Positions 24,174 to 33,018 of a stretch of 64,000 bases of DNA are shown one piece after another. The notes beneath the pieces were generated by a model that worked only from the letters and a program-made list of their open reading frames with translations, searched no databases and was not told the DNA's origin. The DNA comes from Nocardioides faecalis (GTDB lineage Bacteria; Actinomycetota; Actinomycetes; Propionibacteriales; Nocardioidaceae). Made by a program: the position numbers and the translations under genes. Numbering within the stretch: position 1 is the first letter of the stretch; every line of letters starts with the position of its first letter. The stretch spans positions 2,666,001-2,730,000 of the forward strand of contig NZ_CP074406.1 in NCBI RefSeq assembly GCF_018388425.1, given 5' to 3'.

Positions 24174-25823
24174 TCAGGAGGCCGGGTCGTCCTCGCCGTC
24201 GAGCGTGACCTCGACCTCGCGCTCGTTCCCGCCGCGCTCGATCGTGAACTCGATGGTCTGCCCGGGCTGGTAGGCCCGGATCGCGACGATCAGGGCGATC
24301 CCCTCGGTCACCCGGGCGCCGTTGACGCGGGTGATCAGGTCGCCCTTGCGCAGCCCGGCCTCCTCCGCAGGGCTGCCGGAGATGATCTCGTCGAGCTCGG
24401 CGCCGTCCCCGGTGGGGACGCCACCGGTCTTCACCTTCGCCCCGATCACCGGGTACTGCGCCTTGCCGGTCTTGAGGATCTGGTCGGCGGTGACCCGGAC
24501 CTGCTCGACGGGGATCGCGAACCCGACGCCGATGTTGCCGGCCTCGGAGTCGATCGAGCCGCCGCCGGCGGTGGCGATCGCGGAGTTCACCCCGATCACC
24601 TCGCCCTGCATGTTGAGCAGCGGTCCCCCCGAGTTGCCGGGGTTGATCGCCGCGTCGGTCTGCACCGCGTTGATGTAGGAGGACTCGTCGGCGGAGGCGC
24701 CGGTGGTCACCGGCCGCTGGAGGTAGCTGACGATGCCGGAGGTCACGGTGCTCGGCAGGCTCAGCGGCGAGCCGATGGCCACCACCGGCTCCCCCACCCG
24801 CAGCTTCTTGGAGTGGCCGAGCTTGGCCGGCACCAGGCCGTCGCTGTCCTCGACCTCGAGGATCGCCAGGTCGTAGACGGCGCTGCGGCCCACGACCTTG
24901 GCCTCGTAGCGGTTGCGCTCGTTGTCGACGACCACGATCGGCCCGCCGCCCTTGGCCGCAGAGGCGATCACGTGGTTGTTGGTGACGACGTGGCCGTCGC
25001 CGTCCATCACCCAGCCCGAGCCGGTGGCGCCGGAGGCCTGGCCGTCGTACTCGGCGAGGACCTGCACGGTGCTCGGCAGCACCGCCTGCGCCACGGCCGC
25101 GACGGAGCCGGGCTCCTTCAGCGGCGGCAGCTCGACGAGGTCGGCCTCGGTGAGCCCGCCGCTGAAGCCCGCGGCGGCGGAGTCGTCGGTGAGCGCGTCG
25201 TGCCCGAGCGCACCGAGGAACCCGCCGGCCAGCCCGAGGACCAGCGCCACGGCGCCGACCGCGAGCCAGCCGGGGCGTGCACCCTCCCGGGTGCGCCGCC
25301 GGGCACCGGGGCCGGCGGGGCCCGTTACGACGAGCCGGTCCCCGGGATTCCCAGGGTCTCCGGAGACTGGTGCCCCGGGTGCCGGTGCACCGGGCTGGTC
25401 GGCAGGCGCACCGCCGCCCGGGATGGCGGATCCGGCGGAGGCCCCGGTCGTGGACGCGTCGACGGGCGCGGGCATGGGTGCGGCGCCGGGCGGCATCAGC
25501 GACGGCGCCAGCGAGCCGATCATCGAACCGGGCATCGAACCGGGGGGCAGCGGAGCGCCCGGGGTGGGCGCGTCGGCGCCCGAGGGCCGGGGAGCGGCGG
25601 GCACCGGTGCGCTGCCGGGCGGCGGGGGCGCCCACTGCGGCACGGGCGTCTCGGCGCGCGCGGGGGTGGCCGGGGCGGCGGGCGCCCCGGGCGGTACCAG
25701 CGGCGCGGGTGCGCCGGGCTGCTCGCCCTCGTTGCCGAGCGCGGCGGTGTCCTCGCGGCCCTCGTCGAGGTCGCCCTCGATCGGCTGGGTGGGCTCGCGG
25801 TCGGCGTCGTACGCGTCGTTCAC
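24174..25823 (-). CDS. htrA: HtrA/DegP-family membrane-bound serine protease with PDZ domain
   Basis: 549 residues. The first 180 are a Pro/Ala/Gly-rich cytoplasmic tail, then one membrane helix (LAVGAVALVLGLAGGFLGAL). The external trypsin-like domain has the catalytic triad His about 284 (TNNHVIAS), Asp about 318 (YDLAILEVED) and Ser about 397 (NPGNSGGP). A single PDZ domain covers about 450-540. It degrades or refolds damaged exported proteins. It lies 132 bases downstream of the sigma/anti-sigma pair, the order seen in mycobacteria (sigE-rseA-htrA). Confidence 0.93.
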   Translation of the reverse strand: MNDAYDADREPTQPIEGDLDEGREDTAALGNEGEQPGAPAPLVPPGAPAAPATPARAETPVPQWAPPPPGSAPVPAAPRPSGADAPTPGAPLPPGSMPGSMIGSLAPSLMPPGAAPMPAPVDASTTGASAGSAIPGGGAPADQPGAPAPGAPVSGDPGNPGDRLVVTGPAGPGARRRTREGARPGWLAVGAVALVLGLAGGFLGALGHDALTDDSAAAGFSGGLTEADLVELPPLKEPGSVAAVAQAVLPSTVQVLAEYDGQASGATGSGWVMDGDGHVVTNNHVIASAAKGGGPIVVVDNERNRYEAKVVGRSAVYDLAILEVEDSDGLVPAKLGHSKKLRVGEPVVAIGSPLSLPSTVTSGIVSYLQRPVTTGASADESSYINAVQTDAAINPGNSGGPLLNMQGEVIGVNSAIATAGGGSIDSEAGNIGVGFAIPVEQVRVTADQILKTGKAQYPVIGAKVKTGGVPTGDGAELDEIISGSPAEEAGLRKGDLITRVNGARVTEGIALIVAIRAYQPGQTIEFTIERGGNEREVEVTLDGEDDPAS

Positions 25824-25955
25824 GCCCTCATCATTCCCGACCGCCCCAGCCGCGGGCCTCAGGACCCGTCCGCGCGGGCCCTCCGGTCACCTCCGGCGAC
25901 GGCTCCGGGACTCCATCGGGACGGGCTCCGGGGCGGGTCGAGAAGCGTCCGGCGA

Positions 25956-26423
25956 TCAGGGCAGCATCCGCCGCAGGGGGGTGTCAGGGACGACGTCGAG
26001 GCGCATCGGGGCCGTGGTCGAGCCGGCGGGTCGCACGACCGTGGTGTCGACCTGGTTGACCGGCGGGCGCCGGTCGGCGCTGGGGACGAGGCCGATCGCG
26101 ATCACCCCGAGCATCGCGGCCCCGACGGCACCGCCGCCGATGGCCGCGGCCCCCAGGCTGCGCCGCGAGGCCCGATGCTCGTCCACCTCGGCGAGGTAGC
26201 GCTCGCCGGGCGGCATGGACAGCAGCGACCCCTTGAGGCCCGAGGGCGCCTGACGGTCACCGGCGCCGAGGCCGGCCAGCCGGGTCTTCACCCAGCCCTC
26301 GCGCTCCACGAGGTCGCGACAGGAATGACAGGAATAGACGTGGGACCACGCCTCCTCGGCCTCCTTGGCGGAGAGCTGTCCGTCGAGCAGTGCGCTGACC
26401 CGGGTGCCGAGGTGACCGATCAC
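25956..26423 (-). CDS. rseA: Anti-sigma factor, RseA-like with zinc-binding HxxxCxxC motif
   Basis: 155 residues. The N-terminal anti-sigma domain carries HVYSCHSC (H-x3-C-x2-C), the zinc/redox centre of ZAS proteins, preceded by [22 protein letters not shown] hydrophobic stretch [20 protein letters not shown] near residue 110 may be a membrane helix. It holds the sigma factor inactive until stress releases it. The ATG overlaps the sigma-factor stop (ATGA), so production is coupled. Confidence 0.85.
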   Translation of the reverse strand: MIGHLGTRVSALLDGQLSAKEAEEAWSHVYSCHSCRDLVEREGWVKTRLAGLGAGDRQAPSGLKGSLLSMPPGERYLAEVDEHRASRRSLGAAAIGGGAVGAAMLGVIAIGLVPSADRRPPVNQVDTTVVRPAGSTTAPMRLDVVPDTPLRRMLP

Positions 26424-27163
26424 GCCACCCCTCCCCCGGGGACCGCGACGGTGGCGGGGCCGGCGAACCGGGTGCGGTCACCGCTCGGGGCACGGTGGGC
26501 CAGCGCGGCGCGCAGCAGCGCGCGGCCCCGGTGGATGCGGGAGCGCACCGTGCCGAGCTTGGCGCCGAGGATGTCGGCGATCTCCTCGTAGCTGAGCCCC
26601 TCGATGTCGCACAGCACCACCGCGGCGCGGAAGTCCGGAGGCAGCGAGGCCAGAGCGGCCTCGACGTCGTCGTCGAAGGTGCGGGCGGCGTAGTCGGCCT
26701 CGGGTGCCGGCACGGGGCTGGAGATCCGGGCGGCACGCTCCTCCGACAGCGCGTCGAAGCGGATCCGCTGCTTGCGGCGGGCCTGGTCGAGGAACAGGTT
26801 CGTGGTGATCCGGTGCAGCCAGCCGGCGAACGTGCCGGGAGCGTAGGTGTGCAGGGAGCGGAAGACCCGGACGAAGACCTCCTGGGTGAGGTCCTCGGCG
26901 TCGTGTCGGTTGCCGGTGAGCCGCATCGCGAGGCGGTACACGCGGTCGGAGTGCTGCTCGACGATGGCTTCCCAGTCCAGGTCCTGGGCGGGCTCGGTAC
27001 CACGCTCGGCCCCACGCTCTGCACCGCGGGCGGCCAGTGCGGCCAGATCGACGGGCGCGGCCACGTCGACCGGCTGGTCGAGGGAACTGGGCTGCACGCG
27101 CACGGCGGAGGGGAGGTCGACGGACTCCTTCACGACGGCCTTCTTCCGCTGGGTCAGTATCAC
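26420..27163 (-). CDS. sigE: ECF RNA polymerase sigma factor, SigE type
   Basis: 247 residues from a GTG at 27161-27163, ribosome site GGAGG nine bases upstream. Region 2 is visible at about 75-150 ([44 protein letters not shown]) and region 4 at about 190-235 ([44 protein letters not shown]). A 65-residue N-terminal extension precedes region 2, as in mycobacterial SigE. It should direct an envelope-stress regulon including htrA. A matching promoter upstream (27222-27247) points to autoregulation. Confidence 0.9.
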   Translation of the reverse strand: MILTQRKKAVVKESVDLPSAVRVQPSSLDQPVDVAAPVDLAALAARGAERGAERGTEPAQDLDWEAIVEQHSDRVYRLAMRLTGNRHDAEDLTQEVFVRVFRSLHTYAPGTFAGWLHRITTNLFLDQARRKQRIRFDALSEERAARISSPVPAPEADYAARTFDDDVEAALASLPPDFRAAVVLCDIEGLSYEEIADILGAKLGTVRSRIHRGRALLRAALAHRAPSGDRTRFAGPATVAVPGGGVA

Positions 27164-27221
27164 GATCTGCTGCCTCCTCCCACGCTAGGGCTCCCGCCTG
27201 AGGGTTCCCTGTGAACACCCC

Positions 27222-27247
27222 AACGATCGGCTGGGACCCGGTGTTCC
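27222..27247 (-). promoter_or_regulatory. Candidate ECF (SigE-type) promoter upstream of sigE
   Basis: On the minus strand GGAAC (27247-27243) is followed after exactly 17 bases by CGTT (27225-27222), the -35/-10 pair preferred by envelope-stress ECF sigma factors. Transcription would start near 27215, about 50 bases before the GTG. A second weaker pair, GGAACC (27208-27203) and CGTG (27184-27181), spaced 18, lies too near the start codon. The 27164-27313 gap also holds the promoter of the divergent methyltransferase, not resolved. Confidence 0.5.
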
Positions 27248-27313
27248 CACCAGTTCGGGCCTCCCGCGCCGTGGGTCCGCAGCGCCGCGGCGCCCAGCCC
27301 CTAGGCTGGGCCC

Positions 27314-27973
27314 GTGCCTGTGACACCGATGAACGCGACCAGCTGGACCTTCGCCGACGCCTACGTCACCGAGGACGACGTGCTGCGCACGGCCCGGGCA
27401 CGCGCCGACGAGGTCGGTGTCGTGCCGATCTCCGCCGGCTCGGGCGCCACGCTGCGCTTCCTGGCCGCGGTGCTGGAGGCACGCGCGGTGGTGGAGATCG
27501 GGACCGGTACCGGCGTCTCCGGGATCTGGCTGCTGCGGGGCATGCGCCCGGACGGCGTGCTGACCACCGTCGACGTGGAGGCCGAGCACCAGCGCCTGGC
27601 GCGTCAGTCGTTCAAGGACGCCGGCGTGCCGACCCAGCGCGCCCGCACCATCGCCGGCGCCGCGCTCGACGTGCTCCCCCGCCTCACCGACGGCCACTAC
27701 GACCTCGTCTTCGCCGACGGCGACAAGCGCGAGTACGGCGCCTACCTGACCGAGGCGCTGCGGCTGCTGCGCCCCGGCGGCGTGGTGGCGTTCGACAACG
27801 CGCTGTGGCACGACCGGGTCGCCGACCCCGCGCAGCGCGACGACGAGACCGTCGCCATCCGCGACCTCGTCCAGCAGGTCGCCGACACCGAGGGCCTGGT
27901 CCCGGCGCTGCTGCCCGTGGGTGACGGCCTGCTGGTGGCGAAGAAGGTGTGGGTCCCCGAGTCCGGGGACTGA
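27314..27973 (+). CDS. SAM-dependent O-methyltransferase, family 3 (CCoAOMT-like)
   Basis: 219 residues. SAM-binding motif I is VVEIGTGTGVSGIWLL, followed by VDVEAEHQ; the metal/catalytic segment FADGDKREYGAYLTEALRLLRPGG fits the catechol/caffeoyl-CoA O-methyltransferase family. It methylates a hydroxyl of an unknown small molecule. It is divergent from sigE exactly as Rv1220c is in M. tuberculosis, to my knowledge. Start GTG at 27314; an ATG at 27329 is possible. Confidence 0.88.
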   Translation: MPVTPMNATSWTFADAYVTEDDVLRTARARADEVGVVPISAGSGATLRFLAAVLEARAVVEIGTGTGVSGIWLLRGMRPDGVLTTVDVEAEHQRLARQSFKDAGVPTQRARTIAGAALDVLPRLTDGHYDLVFADGDKREYGAYLTEALRLLRPGGVVAFDNALWHDRVADPAQRDDETVAIRDLVQQVADTEGLVPALLPVGDGLLVAKKVWVPESGD

Positions 27974-27981
27974 GCCCTCTC

Positions 27982-28734
27982 GTGGAGACCGGCCGCACGG
28001 ACAACGGCCGCGGCGTCGCGCTGGTCACCGGCAGCAGCTCCGGCATCGGCGAGGGCATCGCGCGCCGCCTCGCGGACGACGGGTTGCGGGTGGTCGTGCA
28101 CTCCCACACCCGGCCCGAGGACGGCGCCCGGATCGCCGCCGAGATCGGTGGGGACCACCTCGGTGCCGACCTCGCCGACGAGGAGCAGGCCGCCGCGCTG
28201 GTCGCCGCCACGCTGGAACGGCACGGTCGCCTCGACGTACTGGTCAACAACGCCGGGATCAGCTGGCCGATCCCGCACGCCGACCTCGCCGCCGCCCGCG
28301 CCGAGGACTGGCGCCGGCTGCTGGAGGTCAACCTGATCGCGCCGTGGGTGCTCACCACCGCCGCGCTGGAGGCGCTGCGCGGCTCCACCCGAGATGGTGG
28401 CGGCTGCGTCGTGAACATCACCAGCCACGCCGGGGTGCGCCCCAAGGGCTCCTCGGTGCCGTACGCCGCCAGCAAGGCCGCGCTCAACCACACCACCCGG
28501 CTGCTGGCCGCCGCCCTCGGCCCCGACGTACGGGTCAACGCAGTGGCGCCGGGCCTGGTGGACACCCCGATGACGCGGACCTGGGCCGAGGCGCACGAGA
28601 CGTGGGCGACCCGCTCCCCCATGCGCCGGGCCGCCACGCCGGACGACGTCGCCGACCTGGTCTCCACCGTGGTGCACAGCCGCTACCTCACCGGCGAGGT
28701 CATCGTGCTCGACGGCGGGCTGAACCTGACCTGA
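27982..28734 (+). CDS. SDR-family NAD(P)-dependent oxidoreductase
   Basis: About 250 residues from a GTG at 27982, nine bases after the methyltransferase stop. Cofactor motif TGSSSGIG, structural NNAG (LVNNAGIS), catalytic Ser in NITSHAG, and YAASK are all in place, with a C-terminal GGLNLT close typical of FabG-like classical SDRs. It oxidises or reduces a hydroxyl/keto substrate not identified. Co-transcription with the O-methyltransferase is likely. Confidence 0.88.
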   Translation: METGRTDNGRGVALVTGSSSGIGEGIARRLADDGLRVVVHSHTRPEDGARIAAEIGGDHLGADLADEEQAAALVAATLERHGRLDVLVNNAGISWPIPHADLAAARAEDWRRLLEVNLIAPWVLTTAALEALRGSTRDGGGCVVNITSHAGVRPKGSSVPYAASKAALNHTTRLLAAALGPDVRVNAVAPGLVDTPMTRTWAEAHETWATRSPMRRAATPDDVADLVSTVVHSRYLTGEVIVLDGGLNLT

Positions 28735-28740
28735 CCCCCG

Positions 28741-28796
28741 CCTCCCAAGCAGATTTGTCGTGATCGGCGCAGATCAGGACAAAACCGCTTGGGAAG
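28741..28796. terminator. Large imperfect hairpin between convergent SDR and pepA
   Basis: Two 25-base arms (28741-28765 and 28772-28796) pair with four mismatches around a six-base loop GGCGCA. The arms contain CTCCCAAGC/GCTTGGGAAG and an unusually AT-rich middle (GATTTGTC/GACAAAACC) for this genome. Placed between two stop codons, it can serve as a terminator for both genes. Confidence 0.8.
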
Positions 28797-28813
28797 CGGA
28801 GCAGGTCGGGGTC

Positions 28814-30408
<1,595 letters not shown>

Positions 30409-30412
<4 letters not shown>

Positions 30413-30576
30413 CCGACCACGCTGTGGAGGGCCTCGCCGAGCGCCGAGGCCTCCTCGGCGTTGAGCTCGACCACGAGTCGACCGCCGCCCTCGAGCGGGA
30501 CGCGCATCACGATGCCGCGACCCTCTTTGGTGACCTCGAGCGGACCGTCGCCGGTCCGTGGCTTCATCGCCGCCAT
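30409..30576 (-). CDS. DUF3117 protein
   Basis: 55 residues, the standard size of this actinobacterial family (MAAMKPRTGDGPLEVTKEGR at the start, ELNAEEASALGEAL near the end). The ATG at 30574-30576 has GAGGGG upstream, so the longer open frame to 30648 is not used. Homologue Rv1211 is of unknown function, reported as a calmodulin-like protein. It is coupled to pepA by a four-base overlap. Confidence 0.88.
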
Positions 30577-30606
30577 GCGGCACCCCTCTTCCACTGACAT
30601 CTGCAA

Positions 30607-30646
30607 GTTGCGTCGAGCGCACCCACACCCGACTGTGCGCCGCAAC
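30607..30646. promoter_or_regulatory. Inverted repeat in the 5' region of the DUF3117-pepA unit
   Basis: Two nested arm pairs are seen: GTTGCG (30607-30612)/CGCAAC (30641-30646) and GCGCAC (30617-30622)/GTGCGC (30635-30640). On the minus strand a -10-like GATAAT (30652-30647) abuts it, so the element would overlap the transcription start, a position suited to an operator. The rest of the 30577-30722 gap shows nothing I can name. Confidence 0.5.
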
Positions 30647-30722
30647 ATTATCGCCTATGCCACAACCCCCGCGCAGCGATGGGCGAACTCCGGCGTGTGG
30701 CGACGCGAGCAGCCCGGTGCGC

Positions 30723-31094
30723 CTACTGCTGGTCCGTCGCCGGGTCGGCCACCGAGTCCGTGTCCGCGTCGGTGTCCCGGTCGGTGTTCCGGGCGGCACT
30801 CGGGTCGTCGTACGGCGTCGCCGCACCGGCCCGTTGGGCGTCGTCGAGCTGGCCGTCGAGCTTGGCGGCCAGCCGGGCCAGCAGGGCGTCGACCTCGGAC
30901 ATCCGGTAGCCCCGGAAGGCCAGGGAGAACCGCACACGGCGCAGGTCGTCGCCCTCCAGCGCACCGTCGGCGGGCACGAGCGCGTCGGGGCGGTCGTCGT
31001 AGGCGGGGGCCATCGGCTCGCCGTGCCCGGCGGCGAGCAGCGCCACCCCGCCCATGGCGAGCACGACCAGGACCGCGAAGACCCACATCATCAC
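30723..31094 (-). CDS. DivIVA-motif membrane protein
   Basis: 123 residues: an N-terminal membrane helix (WVFAVLVVLAMGGVALLAAG), a linker, and the DivIVA/Wag31 N-terminal motif VRFSLAFRGYRMSEVDALLARL, then an Asp/Thr-rich tail with DTDADTDS repeats. DivIVA motifs bind curved membrane or partner proteins at poles and septa. Homologue by position in M. tuberculosis is Rv1209. It is too short for the long coiled coil of true DivIVA. Confidence 0.82.
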   Translation of the reverse strand: MMMWVFAVLVVLAMGGVALLAAGHGEPMAPAYDDRPDALVPADGALEGDDLRRVRFSLAFRGYRMSEVDALLARLAAKLDGQLDDAQRAGAATPYDDPSAARNTDRDTDADTDSVADPATDQQ

Positions 31095-31109
31095 CGGTGC
31101 ACCTCCCGC

Positions 31110-31841
31110 TCAGGAGCGTCGTCGGTCACGGGCAGCGACCATCAGCGCCACCGCCTCGTCGGGGTCGTCGGTCAGGGTCAGCATGTCGAGGTCGGACTGC
31201 TTGATCCGGGCGTCGTCCAGCATGGATCCGCGCATCCAGTCCAGCAGGCCCGACCAGTGCTCGGTGCCCATCAGCACGATCGGGAACTGGGTGATCTTCT
31301 TGGTCTGCGCCAGCGTCATCGCCTCGAACAGCTCGTCCAGCGTGCCCAGGCCGCCGGGCAGCACGATGTAGCCCTGGGAGTACTTGACGAACATCATCTT
31401 GCGCACGAAGAAGTAGCGGAAGTTGAGTCCGAAGCTCAGGTGGTCGTTGAGCCTGGCCTCCCAGGGCAGCTCGATGCCCAGGCCGATGCTCTGCCCGCCG
31501 GCCTCCAGCGCGCCCTTGTTCGCGGCCTCCATCGCCCCGGGGCCGCCGCCGGTGATCACCGCGAAGCCGGCGTCGGCGAGGCCGGCGCCGACCCGCAGAC
31601 CCAGGTCGTAGGCGGGGTGGTCGACGGCAATCCGCGCGGAGCCGAAGACCGAGATGGCAGGGCCGATCTCCGCGAGGTCGTTGAAGCCCTCGACGAACTC
31701 GGCCTGCATCTTCATGACCCGCCACGGGTCGGTGTGCACCCACCCGACGTCGCCGCGGGAGTCCAGCAGCCGCTGGTCGGTGGTGGAGCCCTCGGGGCGC
31801 CCCGCGGTGGGCCGGGGACCGTGCCCGGTGCGCCGGGTCAT
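31110..31841 (-). CDS. LOG family protein (TIGR00730, cytokinin-riboside monophosphate phosphoribohydrolase-like)
   Basis: 243 residues from the ATG at 31839-31841. Both LOG motifs are present: GGGPGAMEAANKGA and LPGGLGTLDELFE, on a Rossmann-like fold (AISVFGSARI). The family cleaves AMP-type nucleoside monophosphates to base and ribose 5-phosphate. It overlaps dapE by four bases (ATGA). The longer open frame upstream lies within dapE. Confidence 0.9.
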   Translation of the reverse strand: MTRRTGHGPRPTAGRPEGSTTDQRLLDSRGDVGWVHTDPWRVMKMQAEFVEGFNDLAEIGPAISVFGSARIAVDHPAYDLGLRVGAGLADAGFAVITGGGPGAMEAANKGALEAGGQSIGLGIELPWEARLNDHLSFGLNFRYFFVRKMMFVKYSQGYIVLPGGLGTLDELFEAMTLAQTKKITQFPIVLMGTEHWSGLLDWMRGSMLDDARIKQSDLDMLTLTDDPDEAVALMVAARDRRRS

Positions 31842-32926
31842 CGCGCGTCCCCGCCGGCGCCCACGGCGCCGGTCAGCCACGCCCGCAGCTGCTCCTCGCA
31901 GCGCACGATCTGGGCGACCTCGACGTGCTCGTCCTGCTTGTGCGCGAACAGCGGGTCACCGGGGCCGTAGTTGACGGCCGGGATGCCGAGCAGGCTGAAC
32001 CGGGCCACGTCGGTCCAGCCGAACTTGGGGTTCACCACGCCACCGACCGCCTCGATGAACGCGGCTGCGGCGGGCCGGTCCAGCCCGGGCAGCGCCCCGG
32101 GCGCGGAGTCGACGACGGTGACGTCGAAGCCGTCGAAGAGCTCGCGGACGAACGCCTCGGCCTCGGCCTCGCTGCGGTCGGGGGCGAAGCGGTGGTTCAC
32201 GGTGACCACGCACTCGTCGGGCACCACGTTGCCCGCGACGCCGCCGCTGATCCCCACGGCGTTGAGCCCCTCGCGGTACTCCAGCCCGTCGATCACCGGG
32301 CGCCGCGGCTCGTAGGCGTTGAGGCGGGTCAGCACCTCCGCGGCGGCGTGGATGGCGTTGACGCCGCGCCAGCTCCGCGCGGCGTGGGCGCGCTCCCCGC
32401 GGGTGCGGACCTCGACACGCAGCGTGCCCTGGCAGCCGGCCTCGACGACGCCGTTGGAGGGCTCCATCAGCACCGCGAAGTCGGCCTCGAGCAGGTCGGG
32501 GCCGGACTGGCCGAGGAGGTTGAGGCCGTTGAGCGCGGCGTCGATCTCCTCGGCGTCGTAGAGCACGAACGTGACGTCGTGCACCGGCTCGGTCAGCGTG
32601 GCGGCCAGCCGCAGGATGACCGCGTCGCCGCCCTTCATGTCGCAGCTGCCCAGGCCGTGCAGGATCCCGTCCTCGAGCCGGCTCGGCAGGTTGCCGTTGA
32701 CCGGCACCGTGTCCAGGTGACCGGCGAGCACCACCCGGTGGTCGCGGCCCAGCTCGGTGCGCGCCACGACGGTGTTGCCGTGCCGGGTCACCGACAGGTG
32801 CTCCAGCGCGGAGAGGGCCTGCTCGACGGCACCGGCGATCGCCCGCTCGTGGCGGCTCACGGACTCGATGTCGACGAGCTGGCGGGTCAGGTCGACGACG
32901 TCAGCGTGGATATCGATGGAAGGCAC
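31838..32926 (-). CDS. dapE: Succinyl-diaminopimelate desuccinylase
   Basis: About 362 residues. M20 metal ligands are visible in AGHLDTVPV (His/Asp), CDMKGG, YDAEEID and the C-terminal DEHVEV; the dimerisation domain has GERAHAARSWRGVNAIH. It releases succinate from N-succinyl-LL-diaminopimelate in the lysine/peptidoglycan precursor pathway. I took the GTG at 32924-32926; a TTG at 32936-32938 is possible. dapD at 38030 and dapC at 40072 supply its substrate. Confidence 0.92.
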   Translation of the reverse strand: MPSIDIHADVVDLTRQLVDIESVSRHERAIAGAVEQALSALEHLSVTRHGNTVVARTELGRDHRVVLAGHLDTVPVNGNLPSRLEDGILHGLGSCDMKGGDAVILRLAATLTEPVHDVTFVLYDAEEIDAALNGLNLLGQSGPDLLEADFAVLMEPSNGVVEAGCQGTLRVEVRTRGERAHAARSWRGVNAIHAAAEVLTRLNAYEPRRPVIDGLEYREGLNAVGISGGVAGNVVPDECVVTVNHRFAPDRSEAEAEAFVRELFDGFDVTVVDSAPGALPGLDRPAAAAFIEAVGGVVNPKFGWTDVARFSLLGIPAVNYGPGDPLFAHKQDEHVEVAQIVRCEEQLRAWLTGAVGAGGDAR

Positions 32927-33018
32927 GCGGCCAGTCAACCAGCCCCGGCCTCAGCCGCGGCGGCGACACCCGCCGCGGCTGAGGACCCGCCGTCCACAGT
33001 CGACCCCCTCAGTCGCTC

